From: Mangrovicoccus sp. HB161399 | GTDB taxonomy: Bacteria > Pseudomonadota > Alphaproteobacteria > Rhodobacterales > Rhodobacteraceae | Length of the DNA: 64,000 bases | Assembly: GCF_013184745.1 (NCBI RefSeq) | Contig: NZ_JAATVU010000029.1 | Location: forward strand, 1-64,000 | Direction of reading: 5' to 3' | In this document: positions 43,505-53,102 of the stretch, piece by piece | How positions within the stretch are numbered: the stretch's first letter is position 1 | How the letters are laid out: each line of letters opens with the position of its first letter | Translations under genes and position numbers: made by a program | Notes under the pieces: generated by a model | Databases searched by the model: none | Told to the model about the DNA's origin: nothing | What the model saw: the letters and a program-made list of their open reading frames with translations, nothing else

Positions 43505-44405
43505 CGGGCAGGTCCGGGCCCTGCATCTCCGGCGCGGCGAGCATCGGGTTGGGCTCGATCAGCCGGCCGGCATCGTCGATCTTCTCGCGTTCGGGCGTGC
43601 GCAGCACCTGCAGCACCTCGAGCCGCGAGTAATCCGCCGCCAGCCGCACACGCAGCCGCCCGTCCGGGGTCTGGGCCACCTGGCCGACCAGCAGTCCCGG
43701 CGGCAGCACGCCGCCCGCGCCGGACGTCACCACCCGGTCGCCCGGCCGCACCAGCTCGGCGCTTTCGAGGAATTCGATGAAGGGCGCGACCGTGTTGTCG
43801 CCCTGCAGCAGCGCCTTCTGCCCGGAGGGCTGGATGGTCACCGGCACGGCCGAGTTCGAGTCGGTCAGCAGCAGCACCCGCGAGGTGTTCTGCGCGACGC
43901 CGGAGATGCGGCCGACCACGCCCAGCCCGTCCATCACGGCCCAGCCGTCGCGGATGCGGTCATGCGCGCCGATATTGATCAGCACCGACTGGCGGAAGGG
44001 CGAGCCCGAGTCGGCCAGAACCGTGCCGCTGACATAGGTCAGCTTGGGATCGAGCCGCACGTTGTTGAGGTCCAGCAGCTTGGCGTTCTTCTGCTCGAGC
44101 TGGAGCGCCGCCTCCTTCCAGGCCTTCATCTGCTGGAGTTCGCGGCGCAGTTGCTGGTTCTGCTCCCAGAGCCGGTTGTAGGACTGGAAGTCCTCGGCGA
44201 TCTTGCCCGCCCAGGTCACCGGCGCGGTCACCCAGGCGAAGCGCGGCGCCAGCTCGTCGATCACCGCCATGCGCAGGCGCTCGGCGCGCGGGCTGTCGAT
44301 CCGCCAGAACAGGAAGATCCCCAGCAGGCACAGGATCAGGATCCCGACCAGGATGCGCCGGATCGGGCGGGTATAGGGGGCGCTGCTGTCCTTGTCCTGT
44401 GGCAA
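43497..44405 (-). CDS. mreC: Rod-shape-determining protein MreC
   Basis: A 302-residue periplasmic scaffold protein with one N-terminal membrane helix (ILVGILILCLLGIFLFW), a coiled coil (NQQLRRELQQMKAWKEAAL) and beta-rich domains with NIGAHDRIRDGWAVMDG and GLVGRIS-type segments. The start is a TTG at 44405 (MPQDKDSSAP) with GAGAGG upstream; no nearer ATG keeps the membrane anchor. It lies 44 bases after mreB. Confidence 0.93.
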   Translation of the reverse strand: MPQDKDSSAPYTRPIRRILVGILILCLLGIFLFWRIDSPRAERLRMAVIDELAPRFAWVTAPVTWAGKIAEDFQSYNRLWEQNQQLRRELQQMKAWKEAALQLEQKNAKLLDLNNVRLDPKLTYVSGTVLADSGSPFRQSVLINIGAHDRIRDGWAVMDGLGVVGRISGVAQNTSRVLLLTDSNSAVPVTIQPSGQKALLQGDNTVAPFIEFLESAELVRPGDRVVTSGAGGVLPPGLLVGQVAQTPDGRLRVRLAADYSRLEVLQVLRTPEREKIDDAGRLIEPNPMLAAPEMQGPDLPDG

Positions 44406-44449
44406 TCCGGACCTCTCGACCGAAGCCTGACGCGGTCAGGTTACCGCGG

Positions 44450-46319
<1,870 letters not shown>

Positions 46320-46330
46320 CCGGGCCGGCT

Positions 46331-46354
46331 CCCTCTCCCCCGCGGGGGAGAGGG
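46331..46354. repeat. Perfect 24-bp GC-rich palindrome in a convergent gap
   Basis: CCCTCTCCCCCG and its exact complement form a self-complementary 24-mer, followed by GGCCGGGGTGAGGG. The same type of CCCTCTCCC...GGGAGAGGG sequence is a widespread dispersed intergenic palindrome in Proteobacteria. It lies between two convergent stop codons and could also stop transcription, but there is no T run. Confidence 0.7.
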
Positions 46355-46383
46355 CCGGGGTGAGGGGGCCACGCGCCGGGGGC

Positions 46384-47148
46384 TCAGGGCCGGAAGGCCT
46401 CGAAGCGCAGCCGCACGTAATCGGCATGGGCAGTGCTGGTCTCGTCGGTGAGGCCGGAAAGCCTGCGGGCGCAATCGGCGGCGACCGCCCGCGCCGCCGT
46501 CTCGGACAGCTCGCCCAGGAACGGCCCGCCGAACGTGGCCAGCCAGCCCTCCCAGCCGGTCGGCAGCGGCGTGGAGCGCGGCACCAGCCCGATCCGCGCC
46601 ACCCGGAATCCCGCCCTTTCCAGGCGCGCGGCCTGCACCGCGGGCGTCGGGAAGTCCCAGGGCTCAGCCGCCGGGCCCAGCCCCTGCGCCTCCAGCGCGG
46701 CGGCCAGCGCCACGCGGATCGCCGCGACATTGCCGAAGCCGCCCTGCTCGGCGACGAAGCGCCCGCCGGGCTTCAGCGCGGCGAATGCATTTGCCAGCAC
46801 CGGTTCCGGATCGCGGATCCAGTGCAGCGCCGCATTCGAGAACACCGCGTCGAAGGCAGCCTCGCCGAAGGGCTGCCGCGCATCCTGCTCCAGCACCGCA
46901 AGGCCCTTCGCGCGTGCCGCGGCCGCCATCGACGGGTCGGGCTCCAGCCCGGTGGCCACGGCCCCGGCCCCGGCGAGGCGCGCCGTCAGCACGCCGTCGC
47001 CGCAGCCCAGGTCGAGAATGGCCTCGCCCGGCCTGGGGGCGAGGGCCGCGAAGATGTCCGAGCCGCGCTCGGCGACGAAGCCTGCGTGATGCGCATAGCC
47101 CGCCGCATCCCAGGCCTGTCCGGCCCGGGGCGTGTAAGTTCCGCTCAT
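46384..47148 (-). CDS. Class I SAM-dependent methyltransferase
   Basis: A 254-residue methyltransferase related to trans-aconitate/malonyl-ACP-type enzymes. The SAM-binding motif is ILDLGCGDGVLTARLAG; the acidic post-II site is GLEPDPSM, then FDAVFSNAALHWIRDP. The substrate is unknown. It starts 26 bases after leuA on the same strand and is probably co-transcribed. Confidence 0.88.
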   Translation of the reverse strand: MSGTYTPRAGQAWDAAGYAHHAGFVAERGSDIFAALAPRPGEAILDLGCGDGVLTARLAGAGAVATGLEPDPSMAAAARAKGLAVLEQDARQPFGEAAFDAVFSNAALHWIRDPEPVLANAFAALKPGGRFVAEQGGFGNVAAIRVALAAALEAQGLGPAAEPWDFPTPAVQAARLERAGFRVARIGLVPRSTPLPTGWEGWLATFGGPFLGELSETAARAVAADCARRLSGLTDETSTAHADYVRLRFEAFRP

Positions 47149-47174
47149 CGGGAATGGCCGGCGAGGCGGGCGCC

Positions 47175-48725
47175 TCAGCCGACATCCTTGTAGCTGACCG
47201 GACGGCCGGCGTCGCGCTTGACCAGCAGCCGGTTCAGCGCGCCGACATAGGCCTTGCAGGAGGCGACCACCGTGTCGGTATCCGCGCTCTGGCCGGTGAC
47301 GATGCGCCCGTCCTCTTCCATCCGCACCGACACCGTCGCCTGCGCGTCGGTGCCTTCGGTCACGGCATGCACCTGGTAGAGCTGCAGCCGCGCGTTGTGC
47401 GGCACCAGCTTCTTCACTGCGTTGAAGGCGGCATCCACCGGACCGTCGCCCTGGGCGGTGACCTGCTGGTCCTTGCCGTCGATGGTCAGGATCAGGTCGG
47501 CCGATTGCGGCGCCTCGGTGCCGCAGATCACGCGCAGGAACTTGACCTGGATGCGGTCCAGATCCTCGCCCGCCACGGTGTCGCGCATCAGCGCGACCAG
47601 GTCGTCGTCATAGACTTCCTTCTTGCGGTCGGCCAGCGCCTTGAAGCGGACGAAAACGTCCTGCAGCTGGTTGTCGGCCAGGTCGTAGCCCAGGTCCTTC
47701 AGCTTCTGGCGCAGCGCGGCGCGGCCGGAATGCTTGCCCATGACCAGGTTGGTGTCGGTCAGGCCGACATCCGCGGGGCGCATGATCTCGAAGGTCTCGG
47801 CATTCTTCAGCATGCCGTCCTGGTGGATGCCGGACTCATGCGCGAAGGCGTTCTTGCCGACCACGGCCTTGTTGTACTGCACCGGGAAGCCCGAGACGGT
47901 CGAGACCAGCCGCGAGGCCTTCATGATCTTGGTCGTGTCGATGCCGGTGCGGAAGGGCATGACGTCGTTGCGCACCTTCAGCGCCATGACGACCTCTTCC
48001 AGCGCGGTGTTGCCCGCGCGTTCGCCCAGGCCGTTGATCGTGCATTCGATCTGGCGCGCGCCGGCCTCGACGGCAGCCAGCGAGTTCGCCGTCGCCATGC
48101 CCAGGTCGTTGTGGCAATGCGTGGCGAAGATCACGCCGTCGGCGCCCGGCACCTCGTTGATCAGCATCTCGATGATCTTGGCGCTCTCGCGCGGGATCGT
48201 GTAGCCGACGGTGTCGGGGATGTTGATCGTGGTGGCGCCGGCCTTGATGGCGATCTCGACGACCTTCTTCAGGTAGTCATGCTCTGTGCGGATCGCGTCC
48301 ATCGGCGACCACTGGACGTTGTCGCAGAGGTTGCGCGCATGGGTGACGGTCTCGTGGATCTTCTCGGCCATCGCGTCCTGCGACAGCTGGGTGATGTCGC
48401 GGTGCAGCGGCGAGGTGCCGATGAAGGTGTGGATGCGCGGCTGGCGGGCGTGCTTCACGGCCTCCCAGCAGCGGTCGATATCCTTGTAGTTGGCGCGCGC
48501 CAGGCCGCAGATCACCGAATTGACGGAGTTCTTCGCGATCTCGCTGACCGCCGCGAAGTCGCCCTCGGAGGCAATCGGGAAGCCGGCCTCGATGATGTCC
48601 ACGCCCATCTCGTCGAGCAGCGCGGCGATCTCCAGCTTCTCGGCATGGGTCATGGTTGCGCCGGGGCTCTGTTCGCCGTCGCGCAGGGTCGTGTCGAAAA
48701 TCAGCACGCGGGGCTGTTCGGTCAT
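47175..48725 (-). CDS. leuA: 2-isopropylmalate synthase
   Basis: The 516-residue first enzyme of leucine synthesis, joining acetyl-CoA and 2-oxoisovalerate. The N-terminal FDTTLRDGEQSPGATM, the metal-binding HCHNDLG and GLGERAGNTALEEV are conserved, and the C-terminal leucine-binding regulatory domain (IQVKFLRVICGTE, VSVRMEEDG) is complete. An upstream leader peptide and hairpins suggest attenuation by leucine supply in addition to feedback inhibition. Confidence 0.97.
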   Translation of the reverse strand: MTEQPRVLIFDTTLRDGEQSPGATMTHAEKLEIAALLDEMGVDIIEAGFPIASEGDFAAVSEIAKNSVNSVICGLARANYKDIDRCWEAVKHARQPRIHTFIGTSPLHRDITQLSQDAMAEKIHETVTHARNLCDNVQWSPMDAIRTEHDYLKKVVEIAIKAGATTINIPDTVGYTIPRESAKIIEMLINEVPGADGVIFATHCHNDLGMATANSLAAVEAGARQIECTINGLGERAGNTALEEVVMALKVRNDVMPFRTGIDTTKIMKASRLVSTVSGFPVQYNKAVVGKNAFAHESGIHQDGMLKNAETFEIMRPADVGLTDTNLVMGKHSGRAALRQKLKDLGYDLADNQLQDVFVRFKALADRKKEVYDDDLVALMRDTVAGEDLDRIQVKFLRVICGTEAPQSADLILTIDGKDQQVTAQGDGPVDAAFNAVKKLVPHNARLQLYQVHAVTEGTDAQATVSVRMEEDGRIVTGQSADTDTVVASCKAYVGALNRLLVKRDAGRPVSYKDVG

Positions 48726-48783
48726 GGGTCTTGTCCTGTCTTGCGCCTCGGTGGACGCGATCTCTTTTCCGTTGGGTGAGTGT

Positions 48784-48836
48784 GGCGCGGCGGATACCCC
48801 TGAGCGGTCGCGCCGAATGGCACGCTCAGAGGCGCG
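48784..48836 (-). promoter_or_regulatory. leuA attenuator: mutually exclusive stem segments
   Basis: On the minus strand, CGCGCC (48831-48836, at the end of the leader peptide), GGCGCG (48809-48814) and CGCGCC (48784-48789) give three segments in which the middle one can pair with either neighbour. A second hairpin TGAGCG/CGCTCA (48823-48828 with 48801-48806) overlaps them. This is the layout of a ribosome-controlled attenuator, although no clear T run follows the last stem. Confidence 0.55.
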
Positions 48837-48882
48837 TAAGGAGAAGGAGAGCCAGGGACAGGATCTGTGCGCGGTGTGCCAT
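48826..48882 (-). CDS. leuA leader peptide (18 aa, leucine-rich)
   Basis: A short reading frame MAHRAQILSLALLLLTRL followed by TGA, with seven leucines in 18 residues, including four in a row, 100 bases upstream of leuA. A run of the amino acid made by the pathway is the hallmark of leader peptides that control transcription attenuation. The ribosome site before the ATG is weak. It is too short for ordinary gene calling. Confidence 0.75.
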   Translation of the reverse strand: MAHRAQILSLALLLLTRL

Positions 48883-48998
48883 GCCCGGCGTTATAGCGCC
48901 TGACCGGCGAATGAAAAGCAAAAACTGCCCCGGCCGGGCGATGGACGCGGGGCGGGCAATCGCCTAAGTCTCGGGCAGTTGGCAATGAAGGAAGTTCC

Positions 48999-49601
48999 AT
49001 GCGCTGCGTGCTGGCGGTCCTCGGGGCGGGGGTGGCGGTGGTCTTCGGGCCGCTCGTCTGGCTCTGGCTGACGGTGCCGATCGAGACCGTGGAGACCGCG
49101 CGGCCGGCTGAGGCGGCGCTGGTTTTCGGCGCCCTGGTGCGCGACGGCGCGATATCGCCGCTGCATGCCGAACGGCTGGAGACCGGGATCGCGCTGCTCG
49201 ACGCGGGAAAGACCGGAGTGATCGTCGTCTCGAACGCGGAACGCGCGGCGTCGATCATGAAGGACTACCTGCTGGAAAGGGGCGTGCCCGAGGCGCGGAT
49301 CGAGGTCGACGGCGAAGCGCTGTCGACCCCGGATACCTGCGTGAGCGAAGCGGCCCGGGCGGAGCCGCGCAGCGTGCAGCTGGTCAGCCAGGCCTACCAT
49401 CTGCCGCGGATCGCGCTGCAATGCCGGCGGCTGGGCGTCCGCGGCCAGTACGTGGCCGCGATCCGGAAGGAGGGCGACGAAGGCACTTCGCTCTGGACCA
49501 AGATCCGGGTGCGGTCCTCCCGCCACACCCGCGAAGCGCTTCTGGTCTGGGCCGAGCTTCTCGGCCAGTACCGGGAGCTGGAGCGGTCGGTTTCTCCCTA
49601 G
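48999..49601 (+). CDS. SanA/YdcF-like DUF218-family membrane protein
   Basis: A 200-residue protein with one N-terminal membrane helix (VLAVLGAGVAVVFGPLVWLWL) and a DUF218-type domain: ALVFGALVRDG, RLETGIALLDAGKTGVIVVSN, the (E)RGVPEARIEVDGEALST segment and LVSQAYHLPRIALQCRRLG. Relatives such as SanA and ElyC affect envelope integrity or vancomycin sensitivity; the biochemical activity is not established. It ends in a CTAG shared with the convergent gene's stop. Confidence 0.82.
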   Translation: MRCVLAVLGAGVAVVFGPLVWLWLTVPIETVETARPAEAALVFGALVRDGAISPLHAERLETGIALLDAGKTGVIVVSNAERAASIMKDYLLERGVPEARIEVDGEALSTPDTCVSEAARAEPRSVQLVSQAYHLPRIALQCRRLGVRGQYVAAIRKEGDEGTSLWTKIRVRSSRHTREALLVWAELLGQYRELERSVSP

Positions 49602-50422
49602 CCCCGCGGCAGCCCGAGGGCCGGCAGTCCCGACAGCACGCAGCCGCCCGGATCGTCGGCCGAGGCGGCCATCGGCGGGATGTCGTCGTCGCCGGTCGGC
49701 TCGTAGGTGAAGGCCGTGATCATGTCGCCGTCGTCATAGGCGATGAAGACCGTGTTGGTGTCGGGCTGGATGGTGATGCCCTCGGCATCGTAGCCGCCCA
49801 TCGCCAGCGGGATCACGTCGAGCAGCTGGCCCTGGGCGTTGAACTCGAAGAGGCTGTCGGATGCGTCGGCATCGTCCACCACAAGGAAATGGCCGGAGCG
49901 CGGGTCGCGGGTGATGCCCTGCGGCTCCATCAGCGGCGAGGCCTGAGAGGCGCCGTCGACGCGCTGCATCACGGTTCCGTCGGAGCTGACGCGCACCAGC
50001 TGGGCGATGCTGTCATCGGCAACCCAGTAGTCGCCGGTATCGTGGTCGACATAGAGCCCGTCGGTATCCATCAGGATGCTGGCCAGCCGGAACGGCTCGC
50101 CATGGGGCTGGCCGCCGCGGTCGACCCGCTGGTACAGGCCGTTGCCGTCCGACAGCACCAGGTCGTCGCCGTCGATCGCGATCGCGTCGACGCGGCTGAG
50201 ATTGGCCTCGAAGCTCATGATCTCGTCGCCCCAAGGGGAGATGAGCACGACATGGCGGGACTCGCTTGCTACCCAAATTCCGCAGTACCGGGCGTCATAG
50301 GTCAGCCCGGAAGGTCCGGAATAGGAAAAGCTTCGTAAAAGGGTCAGTTCTGCTGATACAGCTGGCACGGCAGCCGTCAGCAGGGCGAGGGCGGGGGCAA
50401 CAATGGCACTGATCTTGGTCAT
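49598..50422 (-). CDS. Exported beta-propeller protein (NHL/SMP-30-like)
   Basis: A 274-residue secreted protein with a signal peptide (SAIVAPALALLTAAVPAVSA). The mature chain shows regularly spaced propeller strands: GLTYDARYCGIWVASES, AIAIDGDDLVLSDGNGLY, GLYVDHDTGDYWVADDS, GITRDPRSGHFLVVDD and GITIQPDTNTVFIAYDD, about five or six blades. No catalytic motif was recognised. The start is MTKISAIVAPA. Confidence 0.78.
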   Translation of the reverse strand: MTKISAIVAPALALLTAAVPAVSAELTLLRSFSYSGPSGLTYDARYCGIWVASESRHVVLISPWGDEIMSFEANLSRVDAIAIDGDDLVLSDGNGLYQRVDRGGQPHGEPFRLASILMDTDGLYVDHDTGDYWVADDSIAQLVRVSSDGTVMQRVDGASQASPLMEPQGITRDPRSGHFLVVDDADASDSLFEFNAQGQLLDVIPLAMGGYDAEGITIQPDTNTVFIAYDDGDMITAFTYEPTGDDDIPPMAASADDPGGCVLSGLPALGLPRG

Positions 50423-50478
50423 GGGATAAGGGTGGAGGACTGACCCTTTCCGGAGAATTACAACATCGGTCGCAGTGT

Positions 50479-50495
50479 CGTGGCAGATTGCCACG
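50479..50495. promoter_or_regulatory. Candidate operator upstream of propeller gene
   Basis: CGTGGCA-GAT-TGCCACG, a perfect 7-bp inverted repeat with a 3-base centre, 57 bases upstream of the propeller gene start codon. No regulator is adjacent. Confidence 0.35.
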
Positions 50496-51089
50496 CTGCA
50501 TTGCAGCAACGGCGGTTCCGGGCTGTTTCCGCCATGTCGGGCGCCCGGTTTTCCGCCTGCACCGGGAGCGGCGGAAAGCCGGGCGCCAACAGGCCTCGAC
50601 GTGACCGCTGGGCCGGTTGGACGCGCACCTGCCCCACGGCTTGCAGCGCCGCGCGAGTGGTGCCGCACCCGGACCAACGCTGGGCCCCGGCGCGTCCGTG
50701 GCTGGCCGCCGCCGGCCAAGTGTGCGTGTAACGGAAATATGAAAATCAATTATTTATGCCCCAAGGGAAAGCGGCCATCCCTCCGGCCGCGGTCATCTCC
50801 GGCGGGTCTCAGGCCGGGCCGTCCGCCGCCGCAGCCATGCAATTCCTGGATGCGGCTGCCCGGTGATTTGCAGGAAGGGAATGGGTCCCGCGGCAGGGCG
50901 CGGCGCCTCCGGCGTCGCCGCCCTTGCTGCACCTGCGAAGGCGCGCGGCGCTTTGCCTATGGCTGGCCCGGAAAAACCGCATCGCCGCGGGGCTCGCTGC
51001 GGCGCGGCATGAGTGGCGGAGCCTGAATGGCCCGCCGGTCACCGCCCCAAGGCGCAATTTCCGGAAGCAGAGGGAAATGTGCGCAATAT

Positions 51090-51116
51090 ATGATCAAATC
51101 GGAGATTTCAGATCAT
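51090..51116. promoter_or_regulatory. Bulged inverted repeat upstream of HlyD operon
   Basis: ATGATCAAATC (51090-51100), a GGA centre, then GATTT-CA-GATCAT (51104-51116). The arms are complementary over 11 bp apart from a two-base bulge. It lies in an AT-rich patch about 225 bases before the small membrane protein gene and could be an operator or an RNA hairpin. Confidence 0.35.
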
Positions 51117-51339
51117 AAAGTGGGCGTTTCGGGTCGGCTTCCCTAGGGTGATTCGTCATGCCGGCTGCGGAGCCGCGGTGTTGCTGCTCCGCGGCATTGG
51201 CCTGCGATGCGGCCTTTCCTGCGACATCTTCCGGTAACCAGCCACCCGAGTTTGTGCTAGGCCGGAGCCAGGGCAACGAAACCGGGCCCGGCCGCGTACA
51301 GGGCAGGCGGACCGGGCGGAGCAAGCAAGGAGGACCCGC

Positions 51340-51735
51340 ATGGCTGACGCTGCGAATGGGCTGGTGCCGGAGCACCTGCCATTCTTCATCACAGGACCGG
51401 GACAGACGGACACGCTGTTCACGGTCATCACCGTCTTCGTGATCGTGGCGGTTCTCGGCATCGGCGTGTTCTACCTGCACCTGCATTCCATCCCCGACCG
51501 GATGGCGCACCAGGTGAACCACACGCAGCTGCAGCTGATCGGCATCCTGACGCTGATCGCGCTGCTGACGCACAGCAACATCTTCTGGGTGATCGCCATC
51601 ATCATCGCGGCGATCAACCCGCCGGATTTCGTCACCCCGCTGAACTCGATGGCCCGGTCGCTGCGCCGCCTGGCCAGCGAGCCGGAGCCCGCGCCGGAAG
51701 AGAAGCCGGCCGAGGAGACCGCGCACCATGTTTGA
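51340..51735 (+). CDS. Small inner-membrane protein paired with HlyD-type protein
   Basis: A 131-residue protein with two membrane helices (LFTVITVFVIVAVLGIGVFY and LQLIGILTLIALLT... to IFWVIAIIIAAI) and a charged C-terminal tail (EPEPAPEEKPAEE). AAGGAGG precedes the ATG. Its last 8 bases overlap the HlyD-type gene. The pairing recalls E. coli yiaW-yiaV (a small DUF3302 membrane protein with an HlyD-type protein), but equivalence is inferred. Confidence 0.8.
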   Translation: MADAANGLVPEHLPFFITGPGQTDTLFTVITVFVIVAVLGIGVFYLHLHSIPDRMAHQVNHTQLQLIGILTLIALLTHSNIFWVIAIIIAAINPPDFVTPLNSMARSLRRLASEPEPAPEEKPAEETAHHV

Positions 51736-52960
51736 GTTCATGTTCTGCTCGATGCTGACGATCCTGCCGGACTACCTCTACCGCCGCTACGGGCAGGGGA
51801 AGCGCATCGGCAAGGAGATCAACCTCTATTCGATGTGGTTCGAGCTGCGCTACGGCATCGTGTCCTGCGCCGTGCTGACGATCTCGCTGATCACGGTGAT
51901 CTTCTACTACCACCCGGCGACGACCAACATCACGTCCTTCTACCGCACGGTCACCATCCTGCCGGAGAGCCCCGGCCGCGTGACCGAAATCATGGTGAAG
52001 AATTTCGACGTGGTGGAGCCGGGCCAGCCGCTCTTCCGGCTCGATGACAGCCGCCAGAAGGCCGCGGTCGAGGCAGCACGGTCGCAGCTGGCCGAGGTCG
52101 AGGCCGCCATCGCGGTCGGCGCCTCGGAAATCGCGGCGGCCGAGGGGCAGGTCTCCGGCGCGCAGGGCGCGCTGAAGCAGGCAACCGACGAGCTCGAGAC
52201 CCGCCAGACCCTGCTGGACCGCGGGTCCAACGCGGTCAGCGAGCGGGATGTCGAGCGCCTGGAGAACACGGTGAACCAGCGGCAGGGCGCGCTGGATGCG
52301 GCGACGTCGAACCGCGACGCAGTCGAGGCCAAGGTCACGACGCTGCTGCCCGCGCAGCGCGACGCGGCGGCGGCGGCGCTGGCCAGCGCCCAGGCGGATC
52401 TGGACAAGACCGTCATCTATGCCGGCATCCAGGGGATCGTCGAGCAGTTCGCCCTGGCGGTCGGCGATTTCGTCAGCCCGATGCTGCGCCCTGCGGGCAT
52501 CCTGGTGGCGAACGAGAATTACGGCCTGCGCTACGCGGCCGGCTTCAACCAGATCACCGCTCAAGTGATCAAGCCCGGCATGCTGGCCGAGATCGTCTGC
52601 GTGTCGAACCCGTTCGACGTGGTGCCGATGGTGGTGACCGAGGTGCAGGACGTGATTTCCGCCGGCCAGTTCCGTCCCTCCGACCAGCTGGTGGACGTGA
52701 CCAGCCGGGCGGCGCCGGGAACGCTCACCGTCTTCATGGAGCCGCTCTGGCCGGAACAGGTGAAGCCGATTCCGCCGGGCAGCAAATGCGCGGGCAATGC
52801 CTATACCTCGAACCATGACCGTCTGGCCCATGAGGATCTGAGCACTGCGAAGTACCTGTGGCTGCACGTGATCGACACGGTCGGCGTGGTCCATGCCGCG
52901 ATCCTCAGGATGCAGGCGCTGCTCCTGCCGGTGCAGACCCTGGTGCTGACCGGGCACTGA
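51728..52960 (+). CDS. HlyD-family membrane fusion protein
   Basis: A 410-residue periplasmic adaptor with one membrane helix (GIVSCAVLTISLITVIFYY), a biotinyl-lipoyl half-motif (SPGRVTEIMVKNFDVVEPGQPLFRLDD), a long alpha-helical hairpin (residues ~115-225) and the second lipoyl half (DLDKTVIYAGIQGIVEQFAL). Such proteins connect inner-membrane pumps to the outer membrane, but no ATPase, pump or TolC-type gene is adjacent. The C-terminal region ends in hydrophobic HAAILRMQALLLPVQTLVL. A perfect terminator follows. Confidence 0.88.
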   Translation: MFEFMFCSMLTILPDYLYRRYGQGKRIGKEINLYSMWFELRYGIVSCAVLTISLITVIFYYHPATTNITSFYRTVTILPESPGRVTEIMVKNFDVVEPGQPLFRLDDSRQKAAVEAARSQLAEVEAAIAVGASEIAAAEGQVSGAQGALKQATDELETRQTLLDRGSNAVSERDVERLENTVNQRQGALDAATSNRDAVEAKVTTLLPAQRDAAAAALASAQADLDKTVIYAGIQGIVEQFALAVGDFVSPMLRPAGILVANENYGLRYAAGFNQITAQVIKPGMLAEIVCVSNPFDVVPMVVTEVQDVISAGQFRPSDQLVDVTSRAAPGTLTVFMEPLWPEQVKPIPPGSKCAGNAYTSNHDRLAHEDLSTAKYLWLHVIDTVGVVHAAILRMQALLLPVQTLVLTGH

Positions 52961-52984
52961 GCCGGGCATCTGCAGGCGGAACGG

Positions 52985-53016
52985 ACGCCCCGCCGGGAGA
53001 CCGGCGGGGCGTTTTC
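52985..53016 (+). terminator. Intrinsic terminator of the HlyD operon
   Basis: A perfect 12-bp stem ACGCCCCGCCGG / CCGGCGGGGCGT with a GAGA loop, followed by TTT, 24 bases after the HlyD stop. Confidence 0.9.
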
Positions 53017-53033
53017 CGTCCGGGCGCCGGACA

Positions 53034-53066
53034 CGAAAAGACGCGCCGGAGGGGATCCGGCGCGTC
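53034..53066 (-). terminator. Intrinsic terminator of the PQQ alcohol dehydrogenase gene
   Basis: On the minus strand an 11-bp stem GACGCGCCGGA / TCCGGCGCGTC followed by TTTTCG, about 37 bases after the stop codon. It faces the HlyD terminator. Confidence 0.9.
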
Positions 53067-53102
53067 GAATGCGGGCGCGGGAGGGCGCCCGGGGAGCTTC
53101 GG

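Larger units (their letters stand above)
50423..51339. other. Long gene-free region between propeller gene and HlyD operon
   Basis: About 917 bases without a credible gene; frames are Arg/Ala/Pro-rich with no family resemblance. AT-richer patches lie around 50735-50765 and 51080-51120. Two symmetrical elements (50479-50495 and 51090-51116) suggest regulatory sites for the flanking genes. A small RNA cannot be excluded. Confidence 0.5.

Noticed and set aside
50475-51026. Plus-strand 183-codon frame in the long gene-free region
   Set aside because: Composition is dominated by Arg, Pro and Gly with no ribosome site and no recognisable domain, typical of random frames in GC-rich DNA.
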